From: Bacteroidales bacterium | GTDB taxonomy: Bacteria; Bacteroidota; Bacteroidia; Bacteroidales; P3 | NCBI GenBank assembly: GCA_017483575.1 | Contig: JAFUWF010000014.1 | Coordinates: 1-40,412, forward strand | DNA: 40,412 bases | Direction: 5' to 3' | Shown: one piece after another, positions 1-9,510 of the stretch | How the letters are laid out: each line of letters opens with the position of its first letter | Position numbering within the stretch: the first letter of the stretch is position 1 | The notes under the pieces: model-generated | Told to the model about the DNA's origin: nothing | What the model saw: the letters and a program-made list of their open reading frames with translations, nothing else | Database searches by the model: none | Made by a program: the position numbers and the translations under genes

Positions 1-401
1 ATCTTTTTCAACATCTCTGTTTTCCGTCGAAAGCGAGTGCAAAGATACAACCATTTTCCAAACTGACAAAATATTTTTTCAAAAAAATTTCCATCCACGA
101 ACGAAACACCTGAAAATCAACCATCACAAAAACAAAAAAAATTTCAACCAACATCCGAGAACGCCCCGCAAAACACCCCTCCCCCACCCTTTTCCCTCCA
201 AAAATCCGACTTCACAGGAAAGAAAAACGGCAAAAACAGGCCAAAATCAAAATATCACACTATAAATCAACAAGATAAATCAAAATACACAACAAAACAA
301 CCCTCAAACAAGGCCAATATCATACCCCCTCGAATGCCCTACATATACATATATAATATACTTTCGAAACGGAAAAAAGGGGACAGACAGCCATTGCTTC
401 A
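1..401. other. AT-rich leader and spacer without a gene
   Basis: No credible coding frame is seen. The left end is the 5' leader of a minus-strand gene lying outside the window. Its promoter is at 40-70. The rest is A/C-rich low-complexity DNA running to the 3' end of the DUF6266 gene. A short plus-strand frame starting at 334 overlaps that gene and has no family features. Confidence 0.6.
40..70 (-). promoter_or_regulatory. Bacteroidota-type promoter reading out of the window to the left
   Basis: On the minus strand a TATCTTTG box (40-47) matches the Bacteroidota -7 consensus TAnnTTTG. A TTTG box (67-70) lies 19 nt upstream, the normal spacing for the -33 element. It would drive a minus-strand gene beyond the left edge. 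Confidence 0.6.
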
Positions 402-1226
402 TCACAACGGAACGGGATCGGAGGGGTTGCCGACGGCCATCCCTTCCGGGGAACCGACAGACAGCGACGGAAGAATCTCACCAGTCTCAGGGTCAACGAG
501 TTCCGTCATATCGGAGCTTTCGGGCAATCCGGAATCGGCAGACAATGCGGAAGAACTGGGGTCCAGGCCCATGTATGCCGTCTCCGAACAACGCCCCTGG
601 TCGTCCTGCGCGAAGGCATAGACGTGGAGCGTAGTGCCCTGAAACTCATCCGGCAAGGCCACCGAGGCCCGCTGGCTGCGGCGATAGACGGGGTTGCCCA
701 GATAGCCCTGCTGCAGCTCCTCGCTGTAGATCCAAAGGTACACGTTGTCGAACCCGTTGCAGGTACGCCTCAGGGGATTCTTTTCGAACTTGACATTCAG
801 TATGTTGTCGGCATCGACAGCAGCCTCGGTCAACGCCACCGGCGCCTCGGGGCCGGCACTGATCTGCAGGGCGGCATAGTCGACGACCAGACGGCCGCTA
901 CTCATGCCGTCCAAGGCCTCGTCTTCAGAGCGGATCGATTGCCAACCGAACGCCTGTTGGTTGCCTTTCACGAAGAGGTTCATGGGCGTCATATTCAGCT
1001 CATCGGCAGGGAGTTTGAGCCCCACGTTGAGCGCCCAGCGCATACGACCGGCCAGCTGCACCTCGGCCTTGAACATGGCCCGGTGCTCCTGCTGCGCCTC
1101 AGTACGCGGATTCTTAACTATTTGCGGGTGAGAACGCACGCACCATATACCCTTCCAACGGTAGCCCACTACCGTCCCTACCTTTCCATTGAACCCTCCG
1201 AGGATTCCGTCTGTCTGTCTTGCCAT
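402..1226 (-). CDS. DUF6266 family protein
   Basis: This 274-residue protein has the DUF6266 start (ARQTDGILGGFNGKVGTVVG) followed by a WKG.....RSHP block and KNPRTEAQ. The family is found in Bacteroidota and its function is unknown. There is no signal peptide or membrane segment. The middle contains beta-strand-like stretches such as NVYLWIYSEEL and TTLHVYAFAQDD. The C-terminal 50 residues are rich in Ser, Asp, Glu and Pro and are probably disordered. The gene stands alone, divergent from tamB, with a palindrome-related repeat starting 41 bp upstream of its start codon. The family assignment rests on the N-terminal motif only. Confidence 0.8.
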   Translation of the reverse strand: MARQTDGILGGFNGKVGTVVGYRWKGIWCVRSHPQIVKNPRTEAQQEHRAMFKAEVQLAGRMRWALNVGLKLPADELNMTPMNLFVKGNQQAFGWQSIRSEDEALDGMSSGRLVVDYAALQISAGPEAPVALTEAAVDADNILNVKFEKNPLRRTCNGFDNVYLWIYSEELQQGYLGNPVYRRSQRASVALPDEFQGTTLHVYAFAQDDQGRCSETAYMGLDPSSSALSADSGLPESSDMTELVDPETGEILPSLSVGSPEGMAVGNPSDPVPL

Positions 1227-1267
1227 ATGCGAATGTTTTTGTTTTAACTGCGGATTAATTCTTTTTT

Positions 1268-1312
1268 AAACGGCGAACAAATCGAATTTTGCGAATGCTA
1301 CGCTGGCCAATT
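1268..1312 (+). repeat. REP-like half element, copy 1
   Basis: This matches the left arm of the palindrome at 26648-26690. Both begin TTTTTTAAACGGCGAA, then CGAATTT, GCTACGC and a terminal CAAT, with one gap and scattered mismatches. No full inverted partner is present; only a short GCGAATTGTCCTG echo follows at about 1326. Like copy 2, it lies just upstream of a minus-strand start codon. Confidence 0.6.
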
Positions 1313-1612
1313 GCATGCGAACGGTGCGAATTGTCCTGGTTTTACCTACCGGAAGCCACCATCCCCAGGGAAGGACAACTGGCTGTCTACCAGTCAACAA
1401 ACTGCAATATTCGGTTTATCATTCGTTTATTATAACGTTACATTCACATTATTATTGCCTACAAAAGAAAATTTTTATATTGAGAGGATAAAGAGAGTGG
1501 TAAGAGAGGGGTAAGAGGGGATAGTAGGTTATTGCTGGGTTTGAGCGGGTTGGAAGAGGCCGGAAGGGGCGTTTTTTGACATGGATTCTCAGTTTTCGGC
1601 GCGGAGCGGAAA

Positions 1613-1678
1613 GGGCGTTGCCGATGGAGGATAGCGATGCGGAAAGGGCGTTGCCGATGGAGGGTAGCGATGCGGAAA
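1613..1678 (+). repeat. 33-bp direct tandem repeat, two copies
   Basis: Units 1613-1645 and 1646-1678 both begin GGGCGTTGCCGATGGAGG and differ at one base (A/G). A third, partial unit follows. The 33-bp period is a multiple of three, but the small frame across it has no other gene-like property. Confidence 0.75.
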
Positions 1679-1766
1679 AGGGTTCAGCGATAAAAAACAA
1701 AGGTGTTGCCGCTAAAAATTATGGTATACTATATAATAAATTGCGTTTTTTTGTGTTATTAGGTAC

Positions 1767-4700
1767 GTGAAAAAGGTTTGGAAGATAGTATCGCGCCTGC
1801 TGTTGGGCCTCGCGTTGACGGTGTATGTCGTCGTCGCGTTGGTGAACTATTCCGTAGTGCAGAGCTTTGCAGGAGCCGTTGCGGGCAACTATTTTTCCAA
1901 GGAGTGGGGCTGCGAGTTGAGTATCGGGTCGCTGCACGCCATGCCGTTCGACCACCTGATACTGGACCACGTGCTGTGGGTAGCGCCCGACGGAGACACG
2001 TTGTTCGACGGAGAAAAGATCAGCGTTACCTTCAACCACTTCCCCTTCGACGGCAACGGGCTGGACTTGGAGCGCGTGCAGCTGAAGAACGCGTACTACC
2101 ATTTCGCGACCACGGGCGGGAGCAACATCAACCTGAAGTTCCTCATAGACTACTACAAGGCCCGCCGCGACCCCCATCCGAAGGAGAAGCCCCCCAAAGG
2201 CCCCTTCACGGTGAAGGCCAAGACCCTCATCCTGGACAACGTACACTACAAGATGGACCTGCCGGACAACCGCCAGACGGTCTACCCCTATGGGGTGCAG
2301 ATTCCGCACATGGAGTTCTTCAATATCAACGCCAAGATACGCAATGTGCTGGTGATGAACGACGACGTGACGTGCAATATCGTGCGTTTTGCCACGCGTG
2401 AGCGCAGCGGGTTCACCCTGAAGGACATGCGTGGCGACATCCACGTGAGCCCGTATGAGATTGTGGCCCACAACATGAGGGTGGTCACCGGGAGGAGCAC
2501 CATCGTGACGGACGCCGAGTTGCACTACGACACCTGGAAGGGCATGAAGGGATATGTCAGCACCGTACAGCACCAGGCCACGCTGAAGGAGGGCACGCAT
2601 GTGGCGATGAGCGACGTTGCCTACTGGGCGCCGGTGCTCTGGGGCATAGAGGCGGAGGCCGAAGCAGAGGGGAGTGCCTGGGGGACCATCGACTCGTTGA
2701 CGACGGACATGATGGTCCGTTGGGGCGAGAGCTCGACGGCCCTCGTGGCGGGAAGGGTGCGGGGATTGCCGACGATAGACACCACGGACTTCGATGTCAA
2801 CATAGAACACCTGCGCACCAACGCCAAGGACATGGAGCCGTTGACGGCGTTGGCCCAGCTGAGCCCGTCGACGGAGCGTATGCTCGAGGAGCTGGGGACG
2901 CTGAACCTGAGCGCCGAAGTGCGTGGCGGCATCCGCGAGACGGCAAGCGTCAACCTCCTGGCCGACTGCCGGTTGGGGCAGTTGCGCACCGACGCCACCC
3001 TGCGCCATACCCCTGGTTCGTACCGCATCACCCTCGATGCCGGAAGCGACGGCATGGGGCTGGGGCTGCTGAGGACGGACTGGATTACGCGTACCGGCTT
3101 CAGCGTGAGCGTCAACGGCCAATGGCCCGAGGAGCACGGGAAGTGGAGAATGGAGCGCGGCGAATGGGAGATGGAGGGCGAGCTGACGAACAGCGTGGTG
3201 AAGGGGCACCTCCTGAGCACCGCCACCCTGGACGGCACCCTGAAGGAAGGCACGCTGCAGGCCCACGTGGAGAGCAGCGACAGCCTGGCGGACATGAGCG
3301 TGGAGCTGACGGCCAACCTCGGCGACAGCACGAAGAGCTACCGCGCCGACGTGGAGGTGGACTACCTGGACCTGGGCATCCTGCCCCGGCCGCTGGCCAC
3401 GAGCCTGACGGCCCGCCTGAGGGGCAACACCCTGGAGGAGATGAGCGGCACCATCAAGGCCCGCCAGACGGAATACGGGAAGCTGAGAGTGAAGAACATA
3501 GACCTGGCCATAGAGAACGACGAGGGGGGCAAGGACATAGAGCTGGAGAGCGACCTGGCGGACGTGAACGTGCGCGGACAGTTCAAATACAGCGACTTGC
3601 CGCTGATGGCGGAATACTTCGGACGGAAATACCTGCCCGAGATGTTCGGCCCGGAAGCGGAAGCCGACAGCACGCTGAGCGCGGCGTTGAAGGACAAGAC
3701 GATGGCCTTCCAGCTGAGGTGGCTGGACGACGGCAGCATCCTGCACGGCCTGGCGGAGAACCTGACCATTGCCCGTGGCACACGCGTCGACGGCAGCTAC
3801 AACTTCGGAGAGCAGATGAAGGTGGTGGCGCTGAGCGACAGCATCGTCGTCGGGAGCCTGAAGCTGGAGAATGTGGGCGTGAACGGGCGCTCGCTGGGCG
3901 ACCACTACATCCTGCAACTGGAGGCGCAGAGCCTGAATGTGGGGAAGATGGAACTGCTGGAGCGAGGACTGCTGACCCTCAACAGCAGCCGTCGGTTGGC
4001 GACAGCCAAGTTGGTGTGGGGCAACACGGAGAGCACCTCGATGGGCGACATCATGCTGGGACTGGACAGCAACGAGATACGCGTGATGAACCCGTTGTTC
4101 TACGTCGGCGACACACCCTGGACCCTCTCGGCCGAAGGACTGCGGCTGGAAAAGGGTGAGAAACTGGGTATTGCAGGCGAAAGGATAGGAATCGAGAGTG
4201 CGGAACAAAAGATCGGCGCCAGCCTGAGCCTCATGGGGCAGGTGGACGACCATGTGGACCTGGACTTCAGGAGCTTCAGCCTGGACCTTCTGAGCGACCT
4301 CCTGCTGCAGGAGAGCCCGCTGGACATCCGCGGCAACATTGACGGAAACGTAGCGCTGCGCAGCCTGCAGGAGACCCCGTACCTGAACGCCAACCTGAAG
4401 ATAGACAGCTGCGCAGTGAACCGACAGGAGCTGGGCGAAGTGCTGCTGAGCAGCAGCTGGAACTCGGAGCTGAACCTGCTCAACCTGCAAATGGCGAACC
4501 AGAAGGTGGACGCCAACGGATGGGTGGAGCTGGGCAAGGAGGTGCCGGGGCTGAACATCGATGCCCACTTCCGCGGGTTGCAGCTGGCGATGGTGGAACC
4601 CGTGGTGCGTTCCTTCTCGAGCCATGTGGGCGGCGAGCTCAGCGGCGACCTGAGCCTCACGGGCAACACGAAAGAACCCATGATTGTGGGCGACGCGAGA

Positions 4701-6122
4701 GTGGCGGACGGCGAGCTGAAGATAGACATCACGGGGGTGACCTACCACACGTCGGACAGCCTGCTGTTCGAGAACAACACGATACACCTGAAGAACTTCG
4801 TCATCGACGACCGCGCGGGCAACGAAGCCATAGCCAACGGCACCATCAGGCTCGACAGAGGGCAGCAGCTGTTGCTGGACCTGGGGGTGAGGACCGACAA
4901 CCTGATGGTGCTGGACCAGAAGAGCGGCGAGCAGTTCTACGGCAAACTCTTTGCATCGGCCGACGGGCGTGTGACGGGCCCTGTGAACCACCTGGACATC
5001 GCCGTCCGTGCACGCACCAACCCCGGCTGCGAGCTGACGGTGCCCATCAGCTACCAGCAAAGTGTCAAGACACAGAACTACATAGCCTTCATCAACGACG
5101 AACCCCTGGCCGAGATTGACGGCGAGGAGGCGGAGCGGCGAGCGGACTTCGACCTGGAGCTGGACCTCAGCATCACGCCGGACGTGAAGCTGAACCTGCC
5201 GATGGACTTCAAGGAGGTGGGCGTCAACGTCGGCGCCACGGGAGCCGGCGACCTGCACCTGAACCTCAGCGCCGGGAGCAGCCCGCAGGTGATAGGCAAC
5301 TACGAAATCAATTCCGGCCAGATGAAGGTGGGCCTCTTCTCGGTGTACGAAAAGCGTTTCACCATCGAGAACGGCAGCAGCCTGATATTCCAGGGCAACG
5401 TGCCCGACGCACGCTTCGACATGCAAGCCGTCTATTCGCAACGCGTGAACCTGTCGACGCTGACGGGCAACCTCTCGTCGGTGGACAACACGCAGAAGTA
5501 CCTGCAGGTGGAGAACGTGATAGCCATCTCGGGCACGCTGCAGGACCCCACCATCGGATTCGACATCCGCCTTCCCAATGCCGACCAGAGTGTGGAGGAA
5601 GAGGTGTTTGCCTACATCGACCGCAACAGCGAGCGCGACATGCTGAACCAGACCATCTCGCTGCTCATCAACGGCAGTTTCTACAACGTCAATAGCGACA
5701 ACACCACCACGGGCGGTGCCGATGCCCTGGGGGCCGTGACCTCCTTCGTGGGCAACAGCCTGACGGACATGGTGCAGTTTGTCGACGTGAACATCGACTA
5801 CAAGTCCGCCAACGAGTACACCAACCAGCAGCTGGACGTGAACATCAGCAAGGACTGGGGCCGCTGGTACCTGGAGAGCACGCTGGGCTACGGCGGCGAG
5901 AGCCGTGAGCTGGAGGCCAGCTCAGTGAACGGCGCCGTCATCGACGCCCTCATCGGCTACCGCCTGAGCCCGATGTTCCACCTCTTTGCCTACAACCGCA
6001 CCAACACCAACGACTACACCCGCATCGACCTGCCGTACAAACAGGGGGCCGGACTGAAGCTGACGAAAGACTTCGACCGTTGGAGCGACCTCTTCAAACG
6101 CAAAAACAAGAAGAAAAAATGA
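1767..6122 (+). CDS. tamB: TamB-like inner-membrane translocation/assembly protein
   Basis: This 1451-residue protein starts with a GTG at 1767. It has an N-terminal membrane anchor (about residues 7-27, LLLGLALTVYVVVALV) followed by a long AsmA/TamB-type beta-rich body of repeated strands. It ends with the TamB (DUF490) domain, seen in the last 400 residues by NYEINSGQMKVGLFSVYEK, a long amphipathic tail and LDVNISKDWGRWYLESTLGY. Such proteins bridge the inner and outer membranes and help phospholipid transport or outer-membrane assembly. Its last codons overlap the next gene by four bases (ATGA). Residues about 457-472 (GKWRMERGEWEMEG) are low-complexity and resemble the heptamer-encoded peptides elsewhere in the window. 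No Omp85 partner is adjacent. Confidence 0.9.
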   Translation: MKKVWKIVSRLLLGLALTVYVVVALVNYSVVQSFAGAVAGNYFSKEWGCELSIGSLHAMPFDHLILDHVLWVAPDGDTLFDGEKISVTFNHFPFDGNGLDLERVQLKNAYYHFATTGGSNINLKFLIDYYKARRDPHPKEKPPKGPFTVKAKTLILDNVHYKMDLPDNRQTVYPYGVQIPHMEFFNINAKIRNVLVMNDDVTCNIVRFATRERSGFTLKDMRGDIHVSPYEIVAHNMRVVTGRSTIVTDAELHYDTWKGMKGYVSTVQHQATLKEGTHVAMSDVAYWAPVLWGIEAEAEAEGSAWGTIDSLTTDMMVRWGESSTALVAGRVRGLPTIDTTDFDVNIEHLRTNAKDMEPLTALAQLSPSTERMLEELGTLNLSAEVRGGIRETASVNLLADCRLGQLRTDATLRHTPGSYRITLDAGSDGMGLGLLRTDWITRTGFSVSVNGQWPEEHGKWRMERGEWEMEGELTNSVVKGHLLSTATLDGTLKEGTLQAHVESSDSLADMSVELTANLGDSTKSYRADVEVDYLDLGILPRPLATSLTARLRGNTLEEMSGTIKARQTEYGKLRVKNIDLAIENDEGGKDIELESDLADVNVRGQFKYSDLPLMAEYFGRKYLPEMFGPEAEADSTLSAALKDKTMAFQLRWLDDGSILHGLAENLTIARGTRVDGSYNFGEQMKVVALSDSIVVGSLKLENVGVNGRSLGDHYILQLEAQSLNVGKMELLERGLLTLNSSRRLATAKLVWGNTESTSMGDIMLGLDSNEIRVMNPLFYVGDTPWTLSAEGLRLEKGEKLGIAGERIGIESAEQKIGASLSLMGQVDDHVDLDFRSFSLDLLSDLLLQESPLDIRGNIDGNVALRSLQETPYLNANLKIDSCAVNRQELGEVLLSSSWNSELNLLNLQMANQKVDANGWVELGKEVPGLNIDAHFRGLQLAMVEPVVRSFSSHVGGELSGDLSLTGNTKEPMIVGDARVADGELKIDITGVTYHTSDSLLFENNTIHLKNFVIDDRAGNEAIANGTIRLDRGQQLLLDLGVRTDNLMVLDQKSGEQFYGKLFASADGRVTGPVNHLDIAVRARTNPGCELTVPISYQQSVKTQNYIAFINDEPLAEIDGEEAERRADFDLELDLSITPDVKLNLPMDFKEVGVNVGATGAGDLHLNLSAGSSPQVIGNYEINSGQMKVGLFSVYEKRFTIENGSSLIFQGNVPDARFDMQAVYSQRVNLSTLTGNLSSVDNTQKYLQVENVIAISGTLQDPTIGFDIRLPNADQSVEEEVFAYIDRNSERDMLNQTISLLINGSFYNVNSDNTTTGGADALGAVTSFVGNSLTDMVQFVDVNIDYKSANEYTNQQLDVNISKDWGRWYLESTLGYGGESRELEASSVNGAVIDALIGYRLSPMFHLFAYNRTNTNDYTRIDLPYKQGAGLKLTKDFDRWSDLFKRKNKKKK

Positions 6123-6976
6123 AGCGACTGTACATACTGACACTGATGGTGAGCTGGTGCCTGGCGGCATGCTCGCAGAGGGTGGACTACAGCGTAGACT
6201 CCCTCCGCGTGGTCAACGCCGAGTGGCGTACCGACAGCCTTGAGGGCTTTGTCTTCAAGAGCTACCACTTCGGCGAGGGCACCCTCTTCTGCTCGGCGCA
6301 GCATCTGTTCGTCATAGAGATACCCGCCGGGTCACCGCGCCGGCTGGCCTTTGCCTACGACTCGGTGCTGACGCCCGTTGCCGCCCTCGCCGAACGGCAG
6401 GAGGCCTATGCCGCCATCAACGGTTCCTTCTTCGACATGGACAAGGGAAACCCCATCTGCTACCTCCGCATCGACGGCCGTCTGCGCGGCGAGAATACGC
6501 CACAGAAGACCGACAGCGTGAACCGCAAATACTACCAATACGCCACGTTGACCCTCAGCCCCACCCACCTATGGGTGCCCGACAGCAACCGTTGCTGGGA
6601 GAACGTCCTCTCCGACGGCGACATCATGACCGCCGGACCGATGCTGCTCCACGAAGGGCAGTATGTGCCTCAAAGGGACGACCGCACCTTCGTCACCAAT
6701 AGGCACAACCGCACGGCCCTGGGTCTGAGGCCCGACGGCAGCACGGTATTGCTCGTGGCCGACGGCCGCTTCAAGCACAAAGCCGAGGGGTTCTCGCTCC
6801 CGGAGCTGGAGCGGGTGATGCGATGGCTGGGGTGCACCGAGGCCATCAACCTCGACGGCGGCGGCTCCAGCACCATGTATATCAAGGACAAAGGAGTGGT
6901 GAACTACCCCTCCGACAACAACCGGCACGACCACGAGGGCCAACGGCCGGTGTCGAACGCCATCCTGCTGCTATAG
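6119..6976 (+). CDS. Phosphodiester glycosidase (NAGPA-like) lipoprotein
   Basis: The start at 6119 is chosen because it makes an ATGA overlap with tamB and opens a lipoprotein signal (MKRLYILTLMVSWCLAAC, lipobox LAAC). The mature part carries the phosphodiester glycosidase core: AAINGSFFD, RTALGLRPDG, EAINLDGGGSSTMY and a final RPVSNAILL. The family cleaves GlcNAc-1-phosphodiester bonds in the lysosomal uncovering enzyme; bacterial substrates are mostly unknown. The product has 285 residues, close to the size of one domain. Coupling to tamB suggests an envelope role, which is inference. The gene converges on, and overlaps by six bases, the small lipoprotein gene on the other strand. Confidence 0.85.
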   Translation: MKRLYILTLMVSWCLAACSQRVDYSVDSLRVVNAEWRTDSLEGFVFKSYHFGEGTLFCSAQHLFVIEIPAGSPRRLAFAYDSVLTPVAALAERQEAYAAINGSFFDMDKGNPICYLRIDGRLRGENTPQKTDSVNRKYYQYATLTLSPTHLWVPDSNRCWENVLSDGDIMTAGPMLLHEGQYVPQRDDRTFVTNRHNRTALGLRPDGSTVLLVADGRFKHKAEGFSLPELERVMRWLGCTEAINLDGGGSSTMYIKDKGVVNYPSDNNRHDHEGQRPVSNAILLL

Positions 6977-7201
6977 TGTAGGATACAGGGCCACCTGGCC
7001 GGGATCCATGCGCTCGTAGCTTTCCACGCAGCCACGTTCGCCACTGCCCAACGAGGCACAGGGGGTATCGGTATTGGTATAGACCTCGGACTCGTAGCCG
7101 CCCTCGTAGCAATAGCAAAGCTTGCTGTCGCACGAGGCGAGGACGAAGACTGCCACGACGGCAGCAGCAAGGGAAAGTATCTTCTTCATATCGGTATTCA
7201 T
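6971..7201 (-). CDS. Small Cys-rich lipoprotein, member A of a pair
   Basis: A 76-residue protein with signal peptide and lipobox (FVLASC), so an envelope lipoprotein of about 55 residues after processing. The mature part starts C-DSKL-C-Y-C and has two more Cys (TPC, RGC). The layout resembles the lipoprotein at 39940: lipobox Cys, a CxC a few residues on, then Tyr/Gly and a YT segment before another Cys. The ATG at 7201 overlaps the GH92 stop (ATGA), so the two are probably translationally coupled. A second ATG four codons on is possible. The family is not recognised. Confidence 0.75.
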   Translation of the reverse strand: MNTDMKKILSLAAAVVAVFVLASCDSKLCYCYEGGYESEVYTNTDTPCASLGSGERGCVESYERMDPGQVALYPTL

Positions 7202-9510
7202 TTAATGATTATTTCATCTGCAAATAGCCAAGCCTGCTCGCCGGCGCTGATGTGCCAGTCGGGCAGGGGGCCGCGGTTCTCGGCGTCGATTCTGATATAC
7301 TTGGCACGGACGCTTTTCTCCACTCCGAAGGTGTGCGTCACACTCTCTTCCTGGCGGGAATGGACAACAGGGAACTGCACATTGCGTGCCAATCCATAGG
7401 GTTCCCAATGTTCGCCGTCGAGGCTGTAGGAAATCTCCACGCACTTCGGGAAGAATATCCACGAGCGCATGTTCTCCAGGCAGTCGAGGCCCACATAGTG
7501 GATGGTCTGTTCCTTGTCCAGTTCGACAGTGGCAGTCATGTCGCCCTGCCAGCCCTGCCAGCCGCCGATGCGGTAGTTGGCCGTGCCGCGGATGTTGTCC
7601 ACCATGCCCTCGGGGCCGTTCTCGGTATACTGAGGCGCGGGCTGCGTCTGGTAGGTGACGTGCTTGTCGGTCGAGGTCTTCACCTCCACGTGGCGCACCG
7701 TCTGCGACGGCAGGCGACCTTCCCACTGGGCCGAGGTGTCGGTCACCTTGTCGCGGGTGCTCTGCATGCGCCAGTCGGTGAAGGCGGGGCACGGCGTGAT
7801 GCGCAGAGAGTCAGGGCAACAGAGCGGCTCGCCGAGCGGGTCGGAAGCCAGCGCCCAGTCGAGGTCGTTCTTGAACAGCGGTTCGGTTTTCGCCCAGATG
7901 CCGCTGCCGGGGCATATCTCATACATGCCCAGCGAGGCCAGCACATACCAGGCGCTCATCTGGCCGCAGTCCTCGTTGCCGCAGAGGCCGTCGGGCTGGC
8001 TGGTGTAGAAATGGTCGAGGATGTAGCGTACATATTTCTGTGTCTTCTCGGGCTGGCCCAGGTAGGTGTAGAGCCAGGCGGCATGGTGCGAGGGCTCATT
8101 GCCGTGGGCATACATGCCGATGAGGCCTGTGACGTCGGCCTGGTCACGGCCGCTGAGGCTGTTGTGGCCCTCGAAAAGGCTGTCGAGGAAAGCCAAAGCG
8201 TTCTCCTTGCCGCCGAGGCGTTCCACCCAGGCGTCGATGTCGTGCGGCACGTAGGTGCTGTACTGCCAGCTGTTGGCCTCGGTGAAGTGGTTGTTCACCT
8301 CCGTGGGGTCGAAGGGTGTCACCCAACCGCCATTGCGACGGGCATGGGCGAAACCGTTGCTGTCGATAACGTTCTGCCAGCTTTGGCTGCGAATCCAGTA
8401 GGTGCGCGCCGTGGCTGTGTCGCCGGCCATCTGGGCCATCTGGGCGATGCACCAGTCGTCGTAGGCATATTCCAATGTCTTGGAAACCGATTCGTTGTCA
8501 AGCTCCGAGGAGAGGTAGCCCTGAGCCCCGTAGGCGCGGTGCTCCGGCGTGCGGTTGCTGGTGGCCACCATGGCCTCGAGCATCTGCTGCGGCGTGTAGC
8601 CAGCCAGGGTGCCGTCTTCCTCGTGCAGGTAGTTGTAGGCCTCGAGGAGCATCGGCGCGGCGTGGTAGCCTATCATACAATGCGTCTCGTGGCTGGCCAG
8701 CTCCCACATGGGCAGCTCGCCGCCCTGCTCATACTGCTTCATGGCGCTGTATACGAAGTCGACCGTGCGCTCGGGTTCTATCTGCGTCAGCAGCGGGTGC
8801 AGGGCGCGGTAGGTGTCCCAGAGCGAGAAGACCGTGTAGACCTCGCGGCCGGGGTCCACGGTGTGGATCTGGTTGTCGGTGCCACGGTAGCGACCGTCCT
8901 CGTCGCTCCAGAGGTAGGGCGACGTTATACAATGATAGAGGGCCGTATAGAAACAACGCTTCTGCTCCTTGGAGCCGTCCTCCACACGCAGCTTGCCGAG
9001 GGCCTCTTCCCAGGTACGGTCGGCAGCGCGGCGGGCACTCTCGAAGTCTTCGTGGCGCGCGGTGATGAGGTTGCCGATGGCGCCCTCGATGTCCACACCG
9101 CTGATGGCCACCTGCAGCTCCAGCCGCTTGGTGCCGTCGGGCAGGAAGACAATGGCACTGGTGGAATCCTCATTGAAAAGCACATTGCTCAGGTCCACGT
9201 CGCCGCGGATGGCGAAGTGCAGGTGCTGGTCGGGATTCCATGCCGAGCTCTCGCGCCAGCCCACCAGCATGCCGTCCTTCACCATAATCTTGCCGCTGAG
9301 CAGCACATCGCGATGGCGAAGGTCGATAACGAAGGCATTGTTGTGGTCGTCGGCGTAGGTGTAGGCATGGTAGGCCACGCGGCGGTCGGCCGTCAGCTCC
9401 ACAATGGTGTTCGTGCGGTCGAGCAGCACTTTGTAGTATCCCGCTTTGGCGGTCTCGTTCTTGTGGCTGAAGTGGCTCTTGTATCCTTCTCTCCACTCTC
9501 CACTCTCCAC
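7198..9510 (-). CDS. GH92 alpha-mannosidase, main fragment downstream of a frameshift
   Basis: These 770 codons carry most of a GH92 exo-alpha-mannosidase: GYYKVLLD and ELTADRRVAYH in the N-terminal beta domain, the catalytic (alpha/alpha)6 region with LYHCITSPYLWSDEDGRYRG, YGAQGYLSSELDNESVSKTLEYAYDD and GNEDCGQMSAWYVLASLGMYEICPG, and a C-terminal discoidin-like domain ending GEQAWLFADEI. The signal peptide and first domain residues lie in another frame upstream (9490-9802), separated by a GTGGAGA array. GH92 enzymes usually trim mannose from host or yeast glycans in the periplasm. Removing one heptamer would rejoin the frames. In this form the protein would lack its export signal, so it is either an off state, a pseudogene or a sequencing error. 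Confidence 0.85.
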   Translation of the reverse strand: MESGEWREGYKSHFSHKNETAKAGYYKVLLDRTNTIVELTADRRVAYHAYTYADDHNNAFVIDLRHRDVLLSGKIMVKDGMLVGWRESSAWNPDQHLHFAIRGDVDLSNVLFNEDSTSAIVFLPDGTKRLELQVAISGVDIEGAIGNLITARHEDFESARRAADRTWEEALGKLRVEDGSKEQKRCFYTALYHCITSPYLWSDEDGRYRGTDNQIHTVDPGREVYTVFSLWDTYRALHPLLTQIEPERTVDFVYSAMKQYEQGGELPMWELASHETHCMIGYHAAPMLLEAYNYLHEEDGTLAGYTPQQMLEAMVATSNRTPEHRAYGAQGYLSSELDNESVSKTLEYAYDDWCIAQMAQMAGDTATARTYWIRSQSWQNVIDSNGFAHARRNGGWVTPFDPTEVNNHFTEANSWQYSTYVPHDIDAWVERLGGKENALAFLDSLFEGHNSLSGRDQADVTGLIGMYAHGNEPSHHAAWLYTYLGQPEKTQKYVRYILDHFYTSQPDGLCGNEDCGQMSAWYVLASLGMYEICPGSGIWAKTEPLFKNDLDWALASDPLGEPLCCPDSLRITPCPAFTDWRMQSTRDKVTDTSAQWEGRLPSQTVRHVEVKTSTDKHVTYQTQPAPQYTENGPEGMVDNIRGTANYRIGGWQGWQGDMTATVELDKEQTIHYVGLDCLENMRSWIFFPKCVEISYSLDGEHWEPYGLARNVQFPVVHSRQEESVTHTFGVEKSVRAKYIRIDAENRGPLPDWHISAGEQAWLFADEIIIK
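9490..9510 (-). repeat. Three tandem GTGGAGA heptamers at the GH92 frameshift
   Basis: On the gene strand three perfect GTGGAGA units are followed by a partial one. Seven is 1 mod 3, so each unit gained or lost changes the frame. Loss of one copy restores the GH92 frame. Confidence 0.9.

Larger units (their letters stand above)
1227..1766. other. Repeat-bearing spacer between the DUF6266 gene and tamB
   Basis: A 540-bp divergent spacer without a convincing gene. It holds a REP-like half element (1268-1312), a purine-rich imperfect GGTAAGAG tract (about 1496-1530), a 33-bp direct repeat (1613-1678) and an AT-rich stretch (1718-1760) likely to contain the tamB promoter. Short frames here encode only the repeats. 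Confidence 0.6.

Noticed and set aside
1311-1514. Small plus-strand gene of about 67 codons
   Set aside because: It lies over the REP-like half element and purine tract, with no start context, signal peptide or family motif.
1719-5441. An open frame of about 1240 codons antisense to tamB
   Set aside because: It is His/Val/Gln-rich with no known motif and mirrors tamB codon use. GC-rich third positions make such antisense frames common; tamB on the plus strand has clear family features.
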